From: Bradysia coprophila
Lineage: Eukaryota > Arthropoda > Insecta > Diptera > Sciaridae
Assembly: GCF_014529535.1 (NCBI RefSeq)
Contig: NW_023503408.1
Span: 990,714 to 1,054,713 of the forward strand
Direction: 5' to 3'
DNA length: 64,000 bases
This document shows positions 1 to 11,150 of the stretch, one piece after another; position 1 is the stretch's first letter; each line of letters begins with the position of its first letter. The notes beneath the pieces are model-generated. The model was not told the origin of the DNA, did not search any database, and saw only the letters and a list, made by a program, of their open reading frames with translations. The position numbers and the translations under genes are program-made.

Positions 1-745
1 CGTTTTCTTCGATATCAACTTTGAGCGTAGATGTTTCATTAGACCGTAATAGCAACTGCTTGCCGCCACGATTCGCCTTTGGATTTCAGGGTTTATTATC
101 GCCATCCGAACAAATCAGCGCTCCAAGGTAGATGAATTCATCGACTACCTCGAGGTTGTACTCTCTAATGCTTATCACGCACCCTGTTGATTGGCACCCG
201 TATTGAATCGGTCTTCATGTGCTTGGTTTTCGATTCGTTGATCATCAAACCCATTCTTTCCGCTTGGATTTTCAGACTTGTGATAACGTCTACTGTCGCT
301 GCTGGCGAAATCCAAGTCATCTGCAGAGACCAGAACTTGAACTGATCTATTCACCAGTATTTTGTTGGTTTGGATACCAGCACGCCTCATTGCAATTTCC
401 AACGCCAAATTGAAGAGCAGGCAAGACAGTGCCTCACCCTGTTTCAGCGCTTCACTTATAGCAAAAACGTCAGACAAGTCATTTTGCACCTTGAGACGAC
501 ATCCAATGTTGCTTTCACAAGTAGAATCAGTTTTGTTTCGAAGCCCAGCTCCTTCATCGCAACATACAGCTCTCTACGAAGATTGAATATTTGATCAGTT
601 GTTGAGCGATCTCGTCTGAATCCGCCTTGATAATCCCCAACGACCGTCTCTGCGCGCGGATTTAGTCTAACGAATAGCACTCGAGCAAAAACCTTGTACG
701 CCGTGTTAAGCAAAGCTATTCCACTGTAGTTTTTGCAAATCATCT
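1..745 (-). pseudogene. Non-LTR retrotransposon RT fragment (degraded)
   Basis: Reverse-transcriptase remnant read on the minus strand. From high to low coordinate it carries the finger/palm block NYSGIALLNTAYKVFARVLF, then GDYQGGFRRDRSTTDQIF, then after a frameshift near 480 the block KQGEALSCLLFNLALE. The catalytic box reads VSADDLD, where the family usually has a Y or F before ADD. The thumb side continues to the window edge (VVDEFIYLGALI, then EIQRRIVAASSCYYGLMKHL after another frameshift near 105). The family differs from the abundant RTE element in this window; a related fragment lies at 32003-32131. With at least two frameshifts and an altered active site it is inactive. The exact clade cannot be assigned by eye. 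Confidence 0.85.
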
Positions 746-779
746 TGTTATTTTACCTTATGCTTCCCCTGAACGTTCT

Positions 780-912
780 GATAATTTTGAGGTAATCTTA
801 AGATCACAATCTCAACTCAACTGGAGATTGTGGTAATCTTGAGTTGAGATTGAGATCTCAAGAAAATCTTGAGTTGAGATCTCAAATCAATCTCAAGATT
901 TTCTTGAGTTGA
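780..912. repeat. TTGAG/CTCAA-rich simple repeat with perfect inverted repeat
   Basis: A low-complexity block of CTTGAG/CTCAAG words. The 17-base segments at 857-873 and 892-908 are exact reverse complements, and the spacer contains the palindrome TTGAGATCTCAA. It could form a stable hairpin. No coding content is seen. Confidence 0.75.
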
Positions 913-1118
913 GCTAACATATTCTACATCTTATCTTACGTTACGTTTGAAAGTACAGTAACTTGAAGATGATCAATTCAACCTAGCACGCAATGAAATT
1001 CGCAAGGCACACTGAGTGATTTCAGGCCTCCAAACGTTGTAAACAATGAGTGTGCGGTTGGTAGAGAGCTGCCTTGATATAATATATCGTTCTATTTAGC
1101 TGGTCGATCGTTGACTCT

Positions 1119-3683
1119 TCTTCTTCTTTTTCAGCCTGTTTCTATCCACTGCTGGATGTAGGCCTCTCCAACTTCTTTCCATTTCGTACGATCCATTGCC
1201 ATTTGCTGCCAGTTTGTACCTGCAATATTCTTAATTCCGTTTGTCCATCTCTCTGGTGGTCTACCTATAGCTCGTCTTTTATATGGTCGCCAGTTCATGA
1301 TCTTTTTGGTCCAACGTTCGTCTGTCCTTCTTGCAATATGTCCCGCCCAGCTCCATTTCAGAGATGCTATTCTTTCCATGACATCAACGACCTTGATTTG
1401 TTGTCGAATCCATTGATTCGTCATTCTGTCTCTGAGTGTTATTCCAAGCATACTCCGTTCCATGGCTCTTTGTGTCACTCTCAATTTATCTTCGGATGCT
1501 TTCGTTAAAGTTAACGTTTCCGCTCCATAAGTGAGCACTGGAAGGACACAAGTGTCGAAAACTTTGCGTTTCAGACTATTATTCATTTTGCTTTTGAAAA
1601 TTAGTCTGAGTTTTCCAAACGCTGCCCATGCAAGACCAATCCTACGTCTTATTTCTGCAGTTTGGTTGTCCAGACCTAACTTCAGTTTATGTCCTAGATA
1701 TACATAGCTGTCGACTCGTTCAATGACAGTGTCACCAATTTTGATTTCTCTATCGTCCCCGATGCCAACATCATCTTGATAAGTTCATCTTGAGGCCAAC
1801 TTTGCTTGCCTCTTCACTTAACTGTTGTAGCATAAGCTGAGCCTGACCTAGATTCACTGCTATCGGTACAATGTCATCAGCGAAGCGGAGATTGCTCAGG
1901 TACTCTCCATTTATCTTTATATGCGTCCAATATCGACCATGTTTCCACTGAATCGAAAGCTTTTTCGAAGTCTATGAATAGCAAGACTATGTCGATATTG
2001 TATTCACGACACTTCTCAATAAGCGTTCTCATCACCTGCAAATGGTCGTTTGTGCTGAAACCAGATCTGAAAGCAGCTTGTTCAACAGGTTGGTAGAAGT
2101 CGAACTTGTTAGTGGTCCTCTTCGTAATGATTTTCATAAACAACTTGTAGAGTGTTGACAATAGGCTTATGGGCCGGTAATTTTCCAGCTTTGTTATGTC
2201 TCCTTTTTTATGCAGCAATGTAATTACCGCATTTTCCCAGGCTTCTGTACTTCTTCCCATTGAGACATTGATTAAACATAGCCGTGATTGCCTTTAATAA
2301 GGATTCTCCACCTAGTTTAATGGCTTCCACTGGAACACCATCTTCTCCGGGAGACCTTTTGTTTTTCATCTCGGCTACTGCGGCCTTGACTTCATCAACA
2401 GTTATGTCGGGCGATATGCCCACGTTTCTTATTATTGGTCCTTCTTCGGTTTCTTCCGTTGGACTCTGTCTTGCTGAAGAAAACAAATTCTCATAAAATT
2501 CTGTTGCAATGTTTAATATCGCATTTCGATCCGTTTGGATCGTTCCTGTTTTGTCTCGTAATTTGAAGATTTCTTTTTTGGCGTTTGTCATTTTTCTCCG
2601 TAGGACTTTCATATTGCAGTTAGCTTCAATTATGTTTTGAGCCAATTGGACATTATATTTTCTTTCATCTGATCTCCTTGCTTTGTTGATACTTTTAGAC
2701 AAGTTCCGGTATTCCACCGAATCTCGTCCTCCGTTTTTTACCAACTTTGCTCTGCTTGCGATCAGGTCTAACGTTTCTCTGCTGAGTTTTGATTCTTTCC
2801 CTTGGACGGATTTGCATTTGGATTTCATGAAACCCATTATTGTATCGACGATTTTGGTATTCAATTCGTCCAATGTTTCACATTGATTGTTGACATTATC
2901 TAATTCGGCAGTCATTTTCGTAGCAAATTCTTCATTTTGTGTGTAAAGCCGTTGTGCGTCAATCCTTTCACTTTTTTGAACTAGTTGTGATCTTTGAAAT
3001 CTGGTATTTAACGTGACTCTTGCACGAACCATTCGGTGATCACTACCTGTTGAAAAATTGTTTAGGACCGTAACGTTCTTAACGGTTGACTTACAGCCAG
3101 TTATGATGTAATCGATCTCATTTTTCGTTACACCATCAAAAAATGAATTCATTGCGTACAAATTGTGTTGCTGTAGGAAGTTGAGTAAAGTATTTCCACG
3201 CTCATTTCTTTGGTCGTTGCTAAAACTACCAATAGAAACTTCGGAGTCTTCTTCTCGTTTTCCCAGCTTCGCATTGAAATCACCGATTAGATATTGGTAA
3301 TGTGAAGGGTTTTCGTTAAGAGCTTTCTCGACATCTTCATAGAATCTTTCTACTTCTTCGTCATCATGGGTGGACGTGGGTGCGTAAACCTGAATTAATT
3401 TGACACTGTATCTGTTATTTATCATCAGCCTTACGTATATCACTCGATCGGATATGCTTTTCGTGTGAGTTATGTGATCCGACCACCGCTTGTTTATGAA
3501 CAATCCGACACCGTGCATCAGCTTCTGACTGTCACTTCCTCGGTAGAAGAATGTATGCCCTGATTGTAATTTCAGGCATTCCTCTCCAGGTTTTCTCACT
3601 TCGCTCACTCCCACAACATCCCATTTTATCTTTTCTAGCTCTTCTTCCATTTCTTGCATTTTTTGTCTTGACGACAATGTTCT
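1119..3683 (-). mobile_element. RTE-clade LINE, copy A (deleted, 10-bp TSD)
   Basis: Minus-strand RTE element. Its 3' end is the (TTC)n/TTTTTC tail on the plus strand at 1119. Target-site duplication CGTTGACTCT flanks it at 1109-1118 and 3684-3693. The 5' end is truncated just after the residues RTLSSRQKM of the endonuclease N-terminus. Compared with copy C it lacks about 200 bp near 1921, where the RT palm should be, and is altered near 1770. It inserted about 0.4 kb upstream of the beta-mannosidase start. Confidence 0.9.
1131..3683 (-). pseudogene. RTE ORF (endonuclease + RT), broken copy A
   Basis: Encodes, in order on the minus strand, an APE-type endonuclease and an RTE reverse transcriptase. 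The endonuclease shows WDVVGVSEVRKPGEE, the block YLIGDFNAKLG and the catalytic SDHRMVRARV. The RT shows ENYRPISLLSTLYKLF and the palm aspartate in LLFIDFEKAFDSVE. The C-terminal tail has WAGHIARRTDERWTKKIM and ends QQWIETG. The frame is interrupted near 2208-2260 and by the internal deletion near 1920, which removes the FADD catalytic box region. The open frame extending to 3812 is host flank read through, not element. Endonuclease and RT in one ORF with this short C-terminal tail are typical of the RTE clade. Confidence 0.85.
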
Positions 3684-4015
3684 CGTTGACTCTACTATCA
3701 AGTAATTGCTAGGATCGACAATTACAATTGCTCGTGTGTTTACTGTATTATTACGGGAATCCAGAGAAATTGAGATAGTGGATTGTGTACAAACAATACC
3801 GATAGTAATCACGCTGCAATGGCAAAAGATACATCGAAATATTAGGCTAATAGCAGTTATCGCAATAAATCATTATGGATGCTTCTTAATCAGTCTAATT
3901 ACACACCAATTTAGATAATTTTGATTATTTATTGAAAGTCGTGGTATATCTTTCTACCACTGAGACTCTGTAAAAATTAGGTTGCATAACAGCCTAATGA
4001 AAGTTCAGCAACGAT

Positions 4016-4023
4016 TATAAATA
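4016..4023 (+). promoter_or_regulatory. TATA box of beta-mannosidase gene
   Basis: TATAAATA lies 64-71 bases upstream of the ATG at 4087, so transcription would start near 4045-4050 and give a short 5'UTR. No other TATA-like word is as well placed upstream of this gene. Confidence 0.55.
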
Positions 4024-4086
4024 TGGGGAAAACAGTCGGATTAATAACAGTTTTTTATCGATCACAAATGGCAGTCTTTCGATAAA

Positions 4087-7000
4087 ATGAAGACGAAGAC
4101 GAATATTAGTGAATTATTGTTTCTGACGGTTGTCTTTATTTACTCGTGGAACGTTGATTGTGCAAAAGTTGTTAAATTCGGTATTGAACATTTATCCTTA
4201 AACGCTAAGAGAGAGAGTAATTTGTGGACCGCTGTTGGAAACAATGGTACCCAAGGTACGGAATTTCTGACGAGATATTTTGAAAGTCATATCGCAAAAA
4301 CTGCAGGTGATACGGTAACAAGCGGTCTCCAATTTCAATGAGTGTTAGCTCGTTGGATTCGTCTTTCTATTGTAGCGAGCACGTATCTCATTTTTTCGAA
4401 GGAAATAAGCCGTCAGAACAGTCGGAGCGTTTGCTGCGACTGAGCCCCGTACGACCCGTAAACCGATTACGTACGTGACCCTAGTGCATCCGTAGCCCTA
4501 ATTCGTCGGTGATTCTAATTTTTCCGAAGCCCTAATACGTCCGCAATCCTAATACAGCTATAACCCGTATGTGCCCGTTACCATAACGCTTCCCACCTAG
4601 CCCAAGTCCGGCACGTGCAATTTTAATAAAAGTATTCATATTCATCTTAAAAATTGCACATAGCGCGTACGAAAGCCCGTACCTCTCAAATAAAACAAAA
4701 ATTTACGAAGTAATTTAAGGAACCCTTTGAAACTTTTTCTATCACCATGTCCATATGTGTGATATATGGAATGCCTGAAACACCCCACACACATAACCAA
4801 TTACTTCTGTGTTAACAGAACATAACTCTCTATGTGCCATTTTTCACAAAATATATAACTTTTACTAAAATCCAATATGGCCGCCGGCAGCCATTTAAGC
4901 ACGAAACCGAAAATAATGCTGACGCATTCGTTAAAACCTTTCAAACAAAAAAAATCATGAAATTCGGTCGAAATTTACTCGAGATATTGTCAAAATACAC
5001 CACGTTCACTGTGCTGCCTACTAGCCGGATATGAGCTCACTCCAAGGGACCTAGCTCACGCTCCGGTCAACCAAATTTCAAAATCTTTTTTTCCCTGATT
5101 GGTACGTTCAATACCTATCTAATAAAAAGCAAAAAGTCGAAAACCGTTCAAATTTAGCCGACCTACAAGCAAAAACTGCTTCGCGTCCTGAACCTAGTTC
5201 ACATCAAGGGGTCTAACTCACGAGTTGTTCTTCCGATTTCTATAAACTTTTTTTTGTCGATCAGTATTGTAAATATCTTTCATTTGATGTATCATTTACA
5301 GGTGTAGCATTTTAATTGCCGTAGATATCTTCGAAAAACCCTAAAACACTTATTGGGCCCCAGCTCAAGAGTGGTCGACCCAAATATGTCCATTTTCATA
5401 TGGGGTCTTGCCATTGTCATTACCTATCAGGGAAAAAAAATGAAATCGGTTGAGTTTTACTAAAGTTATCTTGGGCACGGACGGACAGACAGACAGACAT
5501 TTTGCTTATTGTGGATTCGTCATCTATAATCATAGACAAATGCTTTGCCCTTACCGTCTGCTTAGAATTTCACATGTTACAAACGACATGGTGTTCTTAT
5601 AAGCCCCCAGTACTTCGTACGGGGCTAAAAATATTTCGGTGTAAAGCTATCAAAAGCAAAGACATGGTAGAGGGTACCGAAAACCGTTTTTCGGTAATAA
5701 CTAAAGACAAAATTATTTTAAATGATTGTAATATGATACCAATGTCGGCCTTGGAAAGACCTACAGATAGAGTAGAGTATACGCACGGCTTGATGCAGCA
5801 TTGATGTTCCGCGGAACTGAGTATAAGGTGTTGTAGCTGGCCTCACCCATTATCGTTCGCTAGAATGAAAGACAAATGCGACGAGCTGTCTATCACTCAT
5901 TAGAATCGGAGACCGCTTATTCCCAAAGTTAATAAAATCACCTAAAGCTTTGGCGATATGACTCTTAAATTGTAAAAATTCAGTGCAATGATAAAAACGT
6001 TTTCAGAATTCAGTGTACCTGCTCAGGTGCCAGGAGGAATCTACTCAGATCTGGAAGCATTCGGAGGCCTCTTCAGAAATCCAATATATCATGATTATAA
6101 TGATGTAGAGAATCGTTGGGTGGGAAGAACTGACTGGACTTTTTCTCGAACTTTTACTGGTAACTTACCTCCGTGTTTCTGACCAGAAATGGTGACAAAT
6201 TATTTAATTTTTGTCATACCGTGCAGTTTCTACTGAATTACTGAGCAGGGCGCACATCGTATTGTTATGTGAAGGGTTAGATACCGTGGCCGATGTATAT
6301 GTAAATGGCAATTTAGTTGGTCAGAGTGTGAACATGTTTGTCCGTTACATTTATGACATAAAGGAAGCTATAACGGTCTGCGAACAATTCGAAACTAATG
6401 TTGTATCACTTGATTAACCAGTCACTTAACAATGCAGATCGGACAAAACGAAATACGAATCCAATTCCAATCTCCCGTTCGATACGCCTTAACGCAATAT
6501 GACAGTTACAATGATGCTTACGGGTATCCCATTGTACGCACAAATTTAAATCCAGCATTCCGTGGAGAAGATAAAGTCCAAATGATGAGGAAGATGCAAT
6601 CGTCGTTTTCATGGGATTGGGGACCGTCATATCCAAGCTCTGGCATTTGGTAAACAGCATTAACCAAGATTATTTGAAGAAAAACAATTATCGGATCTTA
6701 CAGGAAAGACATATACATTGAGGGTCGGAATGGTGCGGTGATAAGAGATGTTCTAGTTTTCACCTCGACCAGCACTGCGAATCCAGGAGAAACAGATGAA
6801 ACGGTGTGGACACTAAGGGCTCGTGTCTATTTGGATTTAACCTCAACGGAAGACGTTGGTTTTCTGAGTTTTCACCGATTGGACGGAACGTTTACGACAA
6901 GAGTTGCAGTCACTTTTGGAAACGAAACACAGATCCAAGGAGTCTATCGCGATATCACCCTTCAAATTCCTGTAAGACAGAACTGGATTGTGATGCTAAT

Positions 7001-9422
7001 CGACTGTTTTTATTAGATTGATTTAACCGTTAGGGAAGTGAAGCAAAATTATGGTGGCCCAACGGATATGGAAACATAACGCTTTATGCTTATCAGGTGA
7101 CTTACACCTCTTCGTCGACAGATGAGACCAGCTCAAAAACATTTAACGTTGGATTTCGAACTGTAGAACTGATTCAAGATCCGGTTGACATGTCTAATCT
7201 TCACTTCGGTTAGATGACTTTGCTCAGTTAAATTTACAAAGCATTCCACCACCAACTGACTACGTTTTATTGTTTCGATCAGGAAATTTCTTCTATTTTA
7301 AAGTAAATGGAGTGAAAATTTATTCCAAAGGATCCAATTCGATACCGATCCATGTTCTGCCCGAAAAAATCACAGACGAGATGACAGAATGGCTTCTCAC
7401 ATCGGCCAATAAATTGCACACAAATCAAATTAGAGTATGGGGTGGTGGCATCTATGAATCCGATTATTTCTATGACGTAAGACTCAATCAATCAAAATCC
7501 ATGCAAAGAGTCAACTCGAAACTTTAAATTTGGTATCAATCAATTAGTTAGCAGACAAGCTGGGCATTTTTGTGTGGGAAGATTTCATGTTTGCTTGCTC
7601 GATGTATCCGACAAATCCGGAATTCCTTTCGAGTGTGGCAGAAGAAGTGGACACTCAAGTCAAGCGTCTTCAGCACCATCCGTCGCTATTAATCTGGGCA
7701 GCTAATAACGAGAATGAGGGAGCGCTCAGAGATAATTGGTACGGCACAGCAGAGAAGTTCGAAGTTTATAAAAATGATTTTGTAAAATTGTACGTTGACA
7801 CAATAATCGAGAATGTTGCGGTGCTAGATCCGTCCAGAGAGTGTTTAATTTCGAGTCCTACGAATGGAAAAAAATCAGAGGAAGAAGGCTGGGTGTCAGA
7901 ATGGCCGGGAAACATTAGATACGGAGACGGTATACGGAATTCACCTGAATCAATTAGGAAAGTCGAATCTTATCGATTTCTTGTTGTTGCAGCACATCCG
8001 TACAACTACGTTGAAGACAATTGGGATTGGAGCTGGATGGTTTCGAGGCGAACACGCTATGCCTCAGAGTTCGGTTACCAGTCGTTTCCTTATGTGGAAA
8101 CAATGCGAAAGGTTCACCTTTTCAAGAAATTTTTATGTGACTGATCAATGAACCGAGAGTTTGTCAATTAGGTCGCTTCCAATTTCGATCAATGGACCTG
8201 GTTTTCTGAGTTTGTAGAGCATCGACAACATCATCCAAATGGTCAACGGGAGATTCACAATTTTATCGAAGCTCATCTTCCGTTGCCACGTAATCCTAAT
8301 TCTACCGAATCATTCCCTTCAATGTTGTACATGGCACAGATAACGCACTCCATGGGCCAAAAAACGCAAACTGAATTTTACCGTAGGAATGTGGACAAGT
8401 TCTATGAGTCGGAGAATGGTACCGGATACAACATGGGAGCACTCTATTGGCAGCTGAACGACATTTGGGAAGGATGTTCATGGTCCTCTTTCGGTAATTA
8501 ATTGACTCAACCTAATGCTTCCCCTCGATTACTCTTATTTTGCGCAGAAATTAATGGCCGATGGAAAATGTACGCCTACTTTGCTCAGAGGGCGTTCTCT
8601 CCGGTTCTAGCGTCTCCATACAGAGACACTAATGGAGACGTAGCTGTAGAAGTTATCTCCGATACTCTTCGAACATACAGTGGCTCTCTGCGAGTCCGTA
8701 TCTTCAAACTGAGTTCGATTTCTCCCATATTCGATCAGGAGATATCAGTCGCTGCAGTAAGTGTCTAGCGTCACGATCCCAACACAAAGCACATTCCAAT
8801 TTATAATTTTAATTAATTTACTCAATTGAAGGACTACCTAACGTCGAAAGAAAACGTTCGACTGAGCGCTAAGACAATTGAAACACTCAATTGCCATTCT
8901 GCACAAACTGGATCGCCATGTTTCGTTTACACAACAATGCCTCAACTTCCAGATAATTTCTTATTCCTCAACTATCCAACGGATAAATACTTTATCATTG
9001 ATCCTCATCTTCAGGCCGGAGCAATGTACGCTTCACCTGATGGAAAAACCATCACGTTTACGCTTACTTCACAGGCGGTAGCACTGTTTGTCTTCTTAAA
9101 TTTGCGCGATCACAATCATGGTCATTTCAGCGACAATGGATTCATAATGGTTGAAACCGAAAAGGAGATGACTTACTATTCTAGTGATGCGTTGACAATT
9201 GGCGAGTTCGCATCACAATTGCACATTACTTCATTGTTCGATGTTACTCCATTCGCGTTTGAATATGATCATGATGATGACGACGACGACGATGATGATG
9301 ATGATGATGATGACAAAAATGACGACGACGAAGATGATGATGATGATCACAATAAATCGGTCTGTATCGCAACAGGAACCGTATCATTGTTACTCTCAAT
9401 ACTTATGTCGATTATGAACTGA
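4087..9422 (+). CDS. beta-Man: Beta-mannosidase (GH2), 11 exons, with poly-Asp/hydrophobic tail
   Basis: Lysosomal/secretory GH2 enzyme that removes terminal beta-mannose from oligosaccharides. Exons that join in frame are 4087-4255, 6007-6159, 6227-6375, 6438-6649, 6704-6971, 7034-7208, 7283-7476, 7548-8111, 8172-8493, 8548-8756 and 8832-9422 (3006 nt, 1001 codons). Every intron is GT-AG and phases match. Residues 1-26 look like a signal peptide. Family landmarks are AQVPGGIYSDLE, SFSWDWGPSYPSSGIW, LWWPNGYGN, KGSNSIP and LGIFVWEDFMFACSMYP. The acid/base Glu is in AANNENEGA (about E495, codon 7710) and the nucleophile in RYASEFGYQSFP (about E614, codon 8067). Unusual points: intron 1 (1.75 kb) is almost wholly nested repeats, and the C-terminus adds an Asp-rich linker (about residues 950-975) and a final hydrophobic stretch resembling a GPI signal or membrane anchor. 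Length exceeds the usual ~880-910 aa because of this tail. Family call is secure; membrane anchoring is inference. Confidence 0.95.
4272..5970 (+). mobile_element. Foldback family X, copy X1, in beta-mannosidase intron 1
   Basis: Left end (TTGAAAGTCATATCGCAAAA, near 4279) and right end (GCGATATGACTCTTAA, to 5970) match the termini of the larger element at 10085-12661. The internal conserved block around 5660-5840 also matches. The right end abuts TTAA; the left TTAA is diverged to TTGA. It is split by a Y-family repeat (4416-5636). It lies wholly in intron 1, just upstream of the splice acceptor at 6005-6006. Confidence 0.8.
4416..5636 (-). mobile_element. Modular repeat family Y, copy Y1
   Basis: Read on the minus strand it begins AGCCCCGTACGAAGTACTGG and ends near CTCCGACTGTTCTGA, the same termini as copies at 41635 and 48602. 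A GACA/GACG microsatellite lies at 5475-5496. It is inserted into X1. There is no coding capacity and the transposition mechanism is unknown. Confidence 0.75.
9269..9350 (+). repeat. GAT/GAC trinucleotide tract coding for poly-Asp
   Basis: An almost pure GAY codon run within the last exon of the beta-mannosidase gene, giving about 25 acidic residues interrupted by KN and E. The mix of GAT and GAC codons argues for some age or selection rather than a fresh slippage product. Confidence 0.8.
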
Positions 9423-9543
9423 TTTGTATATTTTGTATGACATAGAGTGCTCACAGAGCTAAGAATTCAAATTTTTGCTTTTCTAAATTTTCATTACTGG
9501 CAGGAATTTTCTGATTTTGATAGAGGGTCTCAATACAATTACA

Positions 9544-9549
9544 AATAAA
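9544..9549 (+). terminator. Polyadenylation signal of beta-mannosidase
   Basis: AATAAA about 120 bases downstream of the TGA at 9420-9422. It is the first canonical signal after the stop. Confidence 0.55.
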
Positions 9550-9667
9550 AACTTTTTCTAATGGCTTCCCCATCCAAGTTCCGAGTTATAGTGTTGATGT
9601 AGTAGCCATTCAAAATGTGTCCTAGTTCGCGACCTTAGGATTGTCACAAGACTTTTTCTGAGAACAT

Positions 9668-9714
9668 TTAGGGGCCGTCCACAAAGGACGTCCATGATTT
9701 TTCTGGAATTTTAG
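9668..9714. mobile_element. Partial TTA-type MITE end
   Basis: After TTA, the 46 bases beginning GGGGCCGTCCACAAAGGACG match the reverse complement of one half of the complete MITE at 32525-32661. Only one end is present. Confidence 0.7.
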
Positions 9715-10084
9715 AACATGGTGAATATGGAGAAGGACAAGGAAAACATGGAAAATAACAAAGTGAACATGGAAAAGGATAAGGAAATCATGGAAAATGA
9801 CAAGGAAGAGGAGAAGGAAACCGTTTAGTAACATTTGATGCATTGAAAGGCTACAAATTTAGTGGTGGTCATTCGAGAGAAGAACAACAAAACGTAGAAA
9901 GAATGGAAAAACAAGTAAAAGGATAAGGATAAAAAAAACTCAAAAACAGCAAGGACAGCAAGGAAGATGCACATTTGGTTTTCCCATGCCGAGGCCTCCC
10001 ACGCAAAATTCAGCAACCTTATTAAGGAATTTAAGAGGTTTTCGAGCAAAAATAAGGAAAAAATAAGGATTTGTGAAGTGGAAA
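9715..10084. repeat. Purine-rich low-complexity region
   Basis: Repeats of words such as ATGGAAAA, GACAAGGAA and AAAATAAGGA. A short open frame of K/E/N/M residues (9727-9828) is a by-product of the composition. I see no gene. Confidence 0.6.
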
Positions 10085-10248
10085 TTAAGAGTTATATCGC
10101 CAAGACTTCAGGTGATTGGGGAACAAGTGGTCTCCGATTTTAATGAGTGATAGCTCATTCGATTCGTCGTTTAATTCTAGCGAACACGTATCTGCAATTT
10201 TTTTGAAAAAAAAATTACTTTCTGTGAAAAAGGTTCAAAAGTGAGGAC

Positions 10249-10464
10249 ATGTCAGAGGGTAACGAAAACAGTTTTTTGGCAATAACCCAAGAAACAATTA
10301 TTTTAAATTATTGTAATGATGTACGAATGTCGGCCTTGGAAAGACCTACAGGTAGAGTATACGCACAGCTTGGTGCGAGTATATCCGCGAGAGTTATTAC
10401 TAATAATATAGTGAATGTTCGGAGAGTCCGCCATCTCTGCAGCTTCTATGTTCCGCGGAACTGA
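10249..10464 (+). other. 71-codon open frame in left arm of X2
   Basis: Begins MSEGNENSFLAITQETI and contains RMSALERPTGRVYAQLGAS. The same frame stays open in the opposite arm (12272-12505) despite many base differences. A shorter broken version lies in X1 near 5665. I recognise no domain. It may be a small conserved peptide or chance. Confidence 0.3.
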
Positions 10465-11150
10465 GTATGGGGTGTTGTAGCTGGCCTCACCCACTATCGT
10501 CCCACATATAAATGAAACCAGTACTTTTGTGCTGCAAGCCTACCGAAGTCTTGTAAAACAAGTTGGTGCCAAAATGCAGATTTTTTCCTTCTTTCTGTGG
10601 GCCCAACTGCTGGAACAGCGTCTGGAACGCTTCTACGGGAGTAATTTCATATCATCTACTATTCTGTTACCTTATACGCTTCGCTATGTCGCGAACATGT
10701 ATCGTTACAAAATATCCAGTGTTAGTAATATCAAGAGAAAATTTATTAAATTTTTCTCGGCGGATTTTACTCAAATAAAGTGTTAGCATGTAGGGCATGA
10801 TCTCAGGACTCCGGAACAATAATTAGTTTTTTATGTGGAACAATATTTGCTACGGGATGGGAGTTCGGAAAACCATTTGCTCTCAGTTGATCATATCGTT
10901 TTTCCAAACTTCCATTCCGTAGCAAATATTGGTCCGGTTGAAAAACTAATTACTGTTCCGGAGTCCTAAGATCATGCGCTATACGCTTACACTTTATTTG
11001 ACTAAAATCCGCTTAGAAAAATTTAATAATTTTTCACTCGAATTACTAACACTGGATATGTTGTAACGATCTATGTTCGCGACATAGCGAAGCGTATAAG
11101 GAAACAGAATGGTAGACTATATGAAATTATTCCCGTAGAAGCGTTCCAGA

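Noticed and set aside
1203-1508. Plus-strand frame beginning MLPVCTCNILNSVC, repeated at every minus-oriented RTE copy
   Set aside because: It is the antisense of the RTE C-terminus and is open only because the sense codons permit it.
2208-3812. Single 534-codon RTE ORF starting at 3812
   Set aside because: The first ~43 residues lie beyond the TSD at 3684-3693, so they are host flank read through into the truncated element.
7864-8151. Alternative plus-strand frame in the beta-mannosidase region
   Set aside because: Overlaps exon 8 in another frame; the family motifs and splice phases fix the true frame.
9622-10049. Hydrophobic minus-strand frames suggestive of membrane proteins
   Set aside because: They are complements of a purine-rich low-complexity tract.
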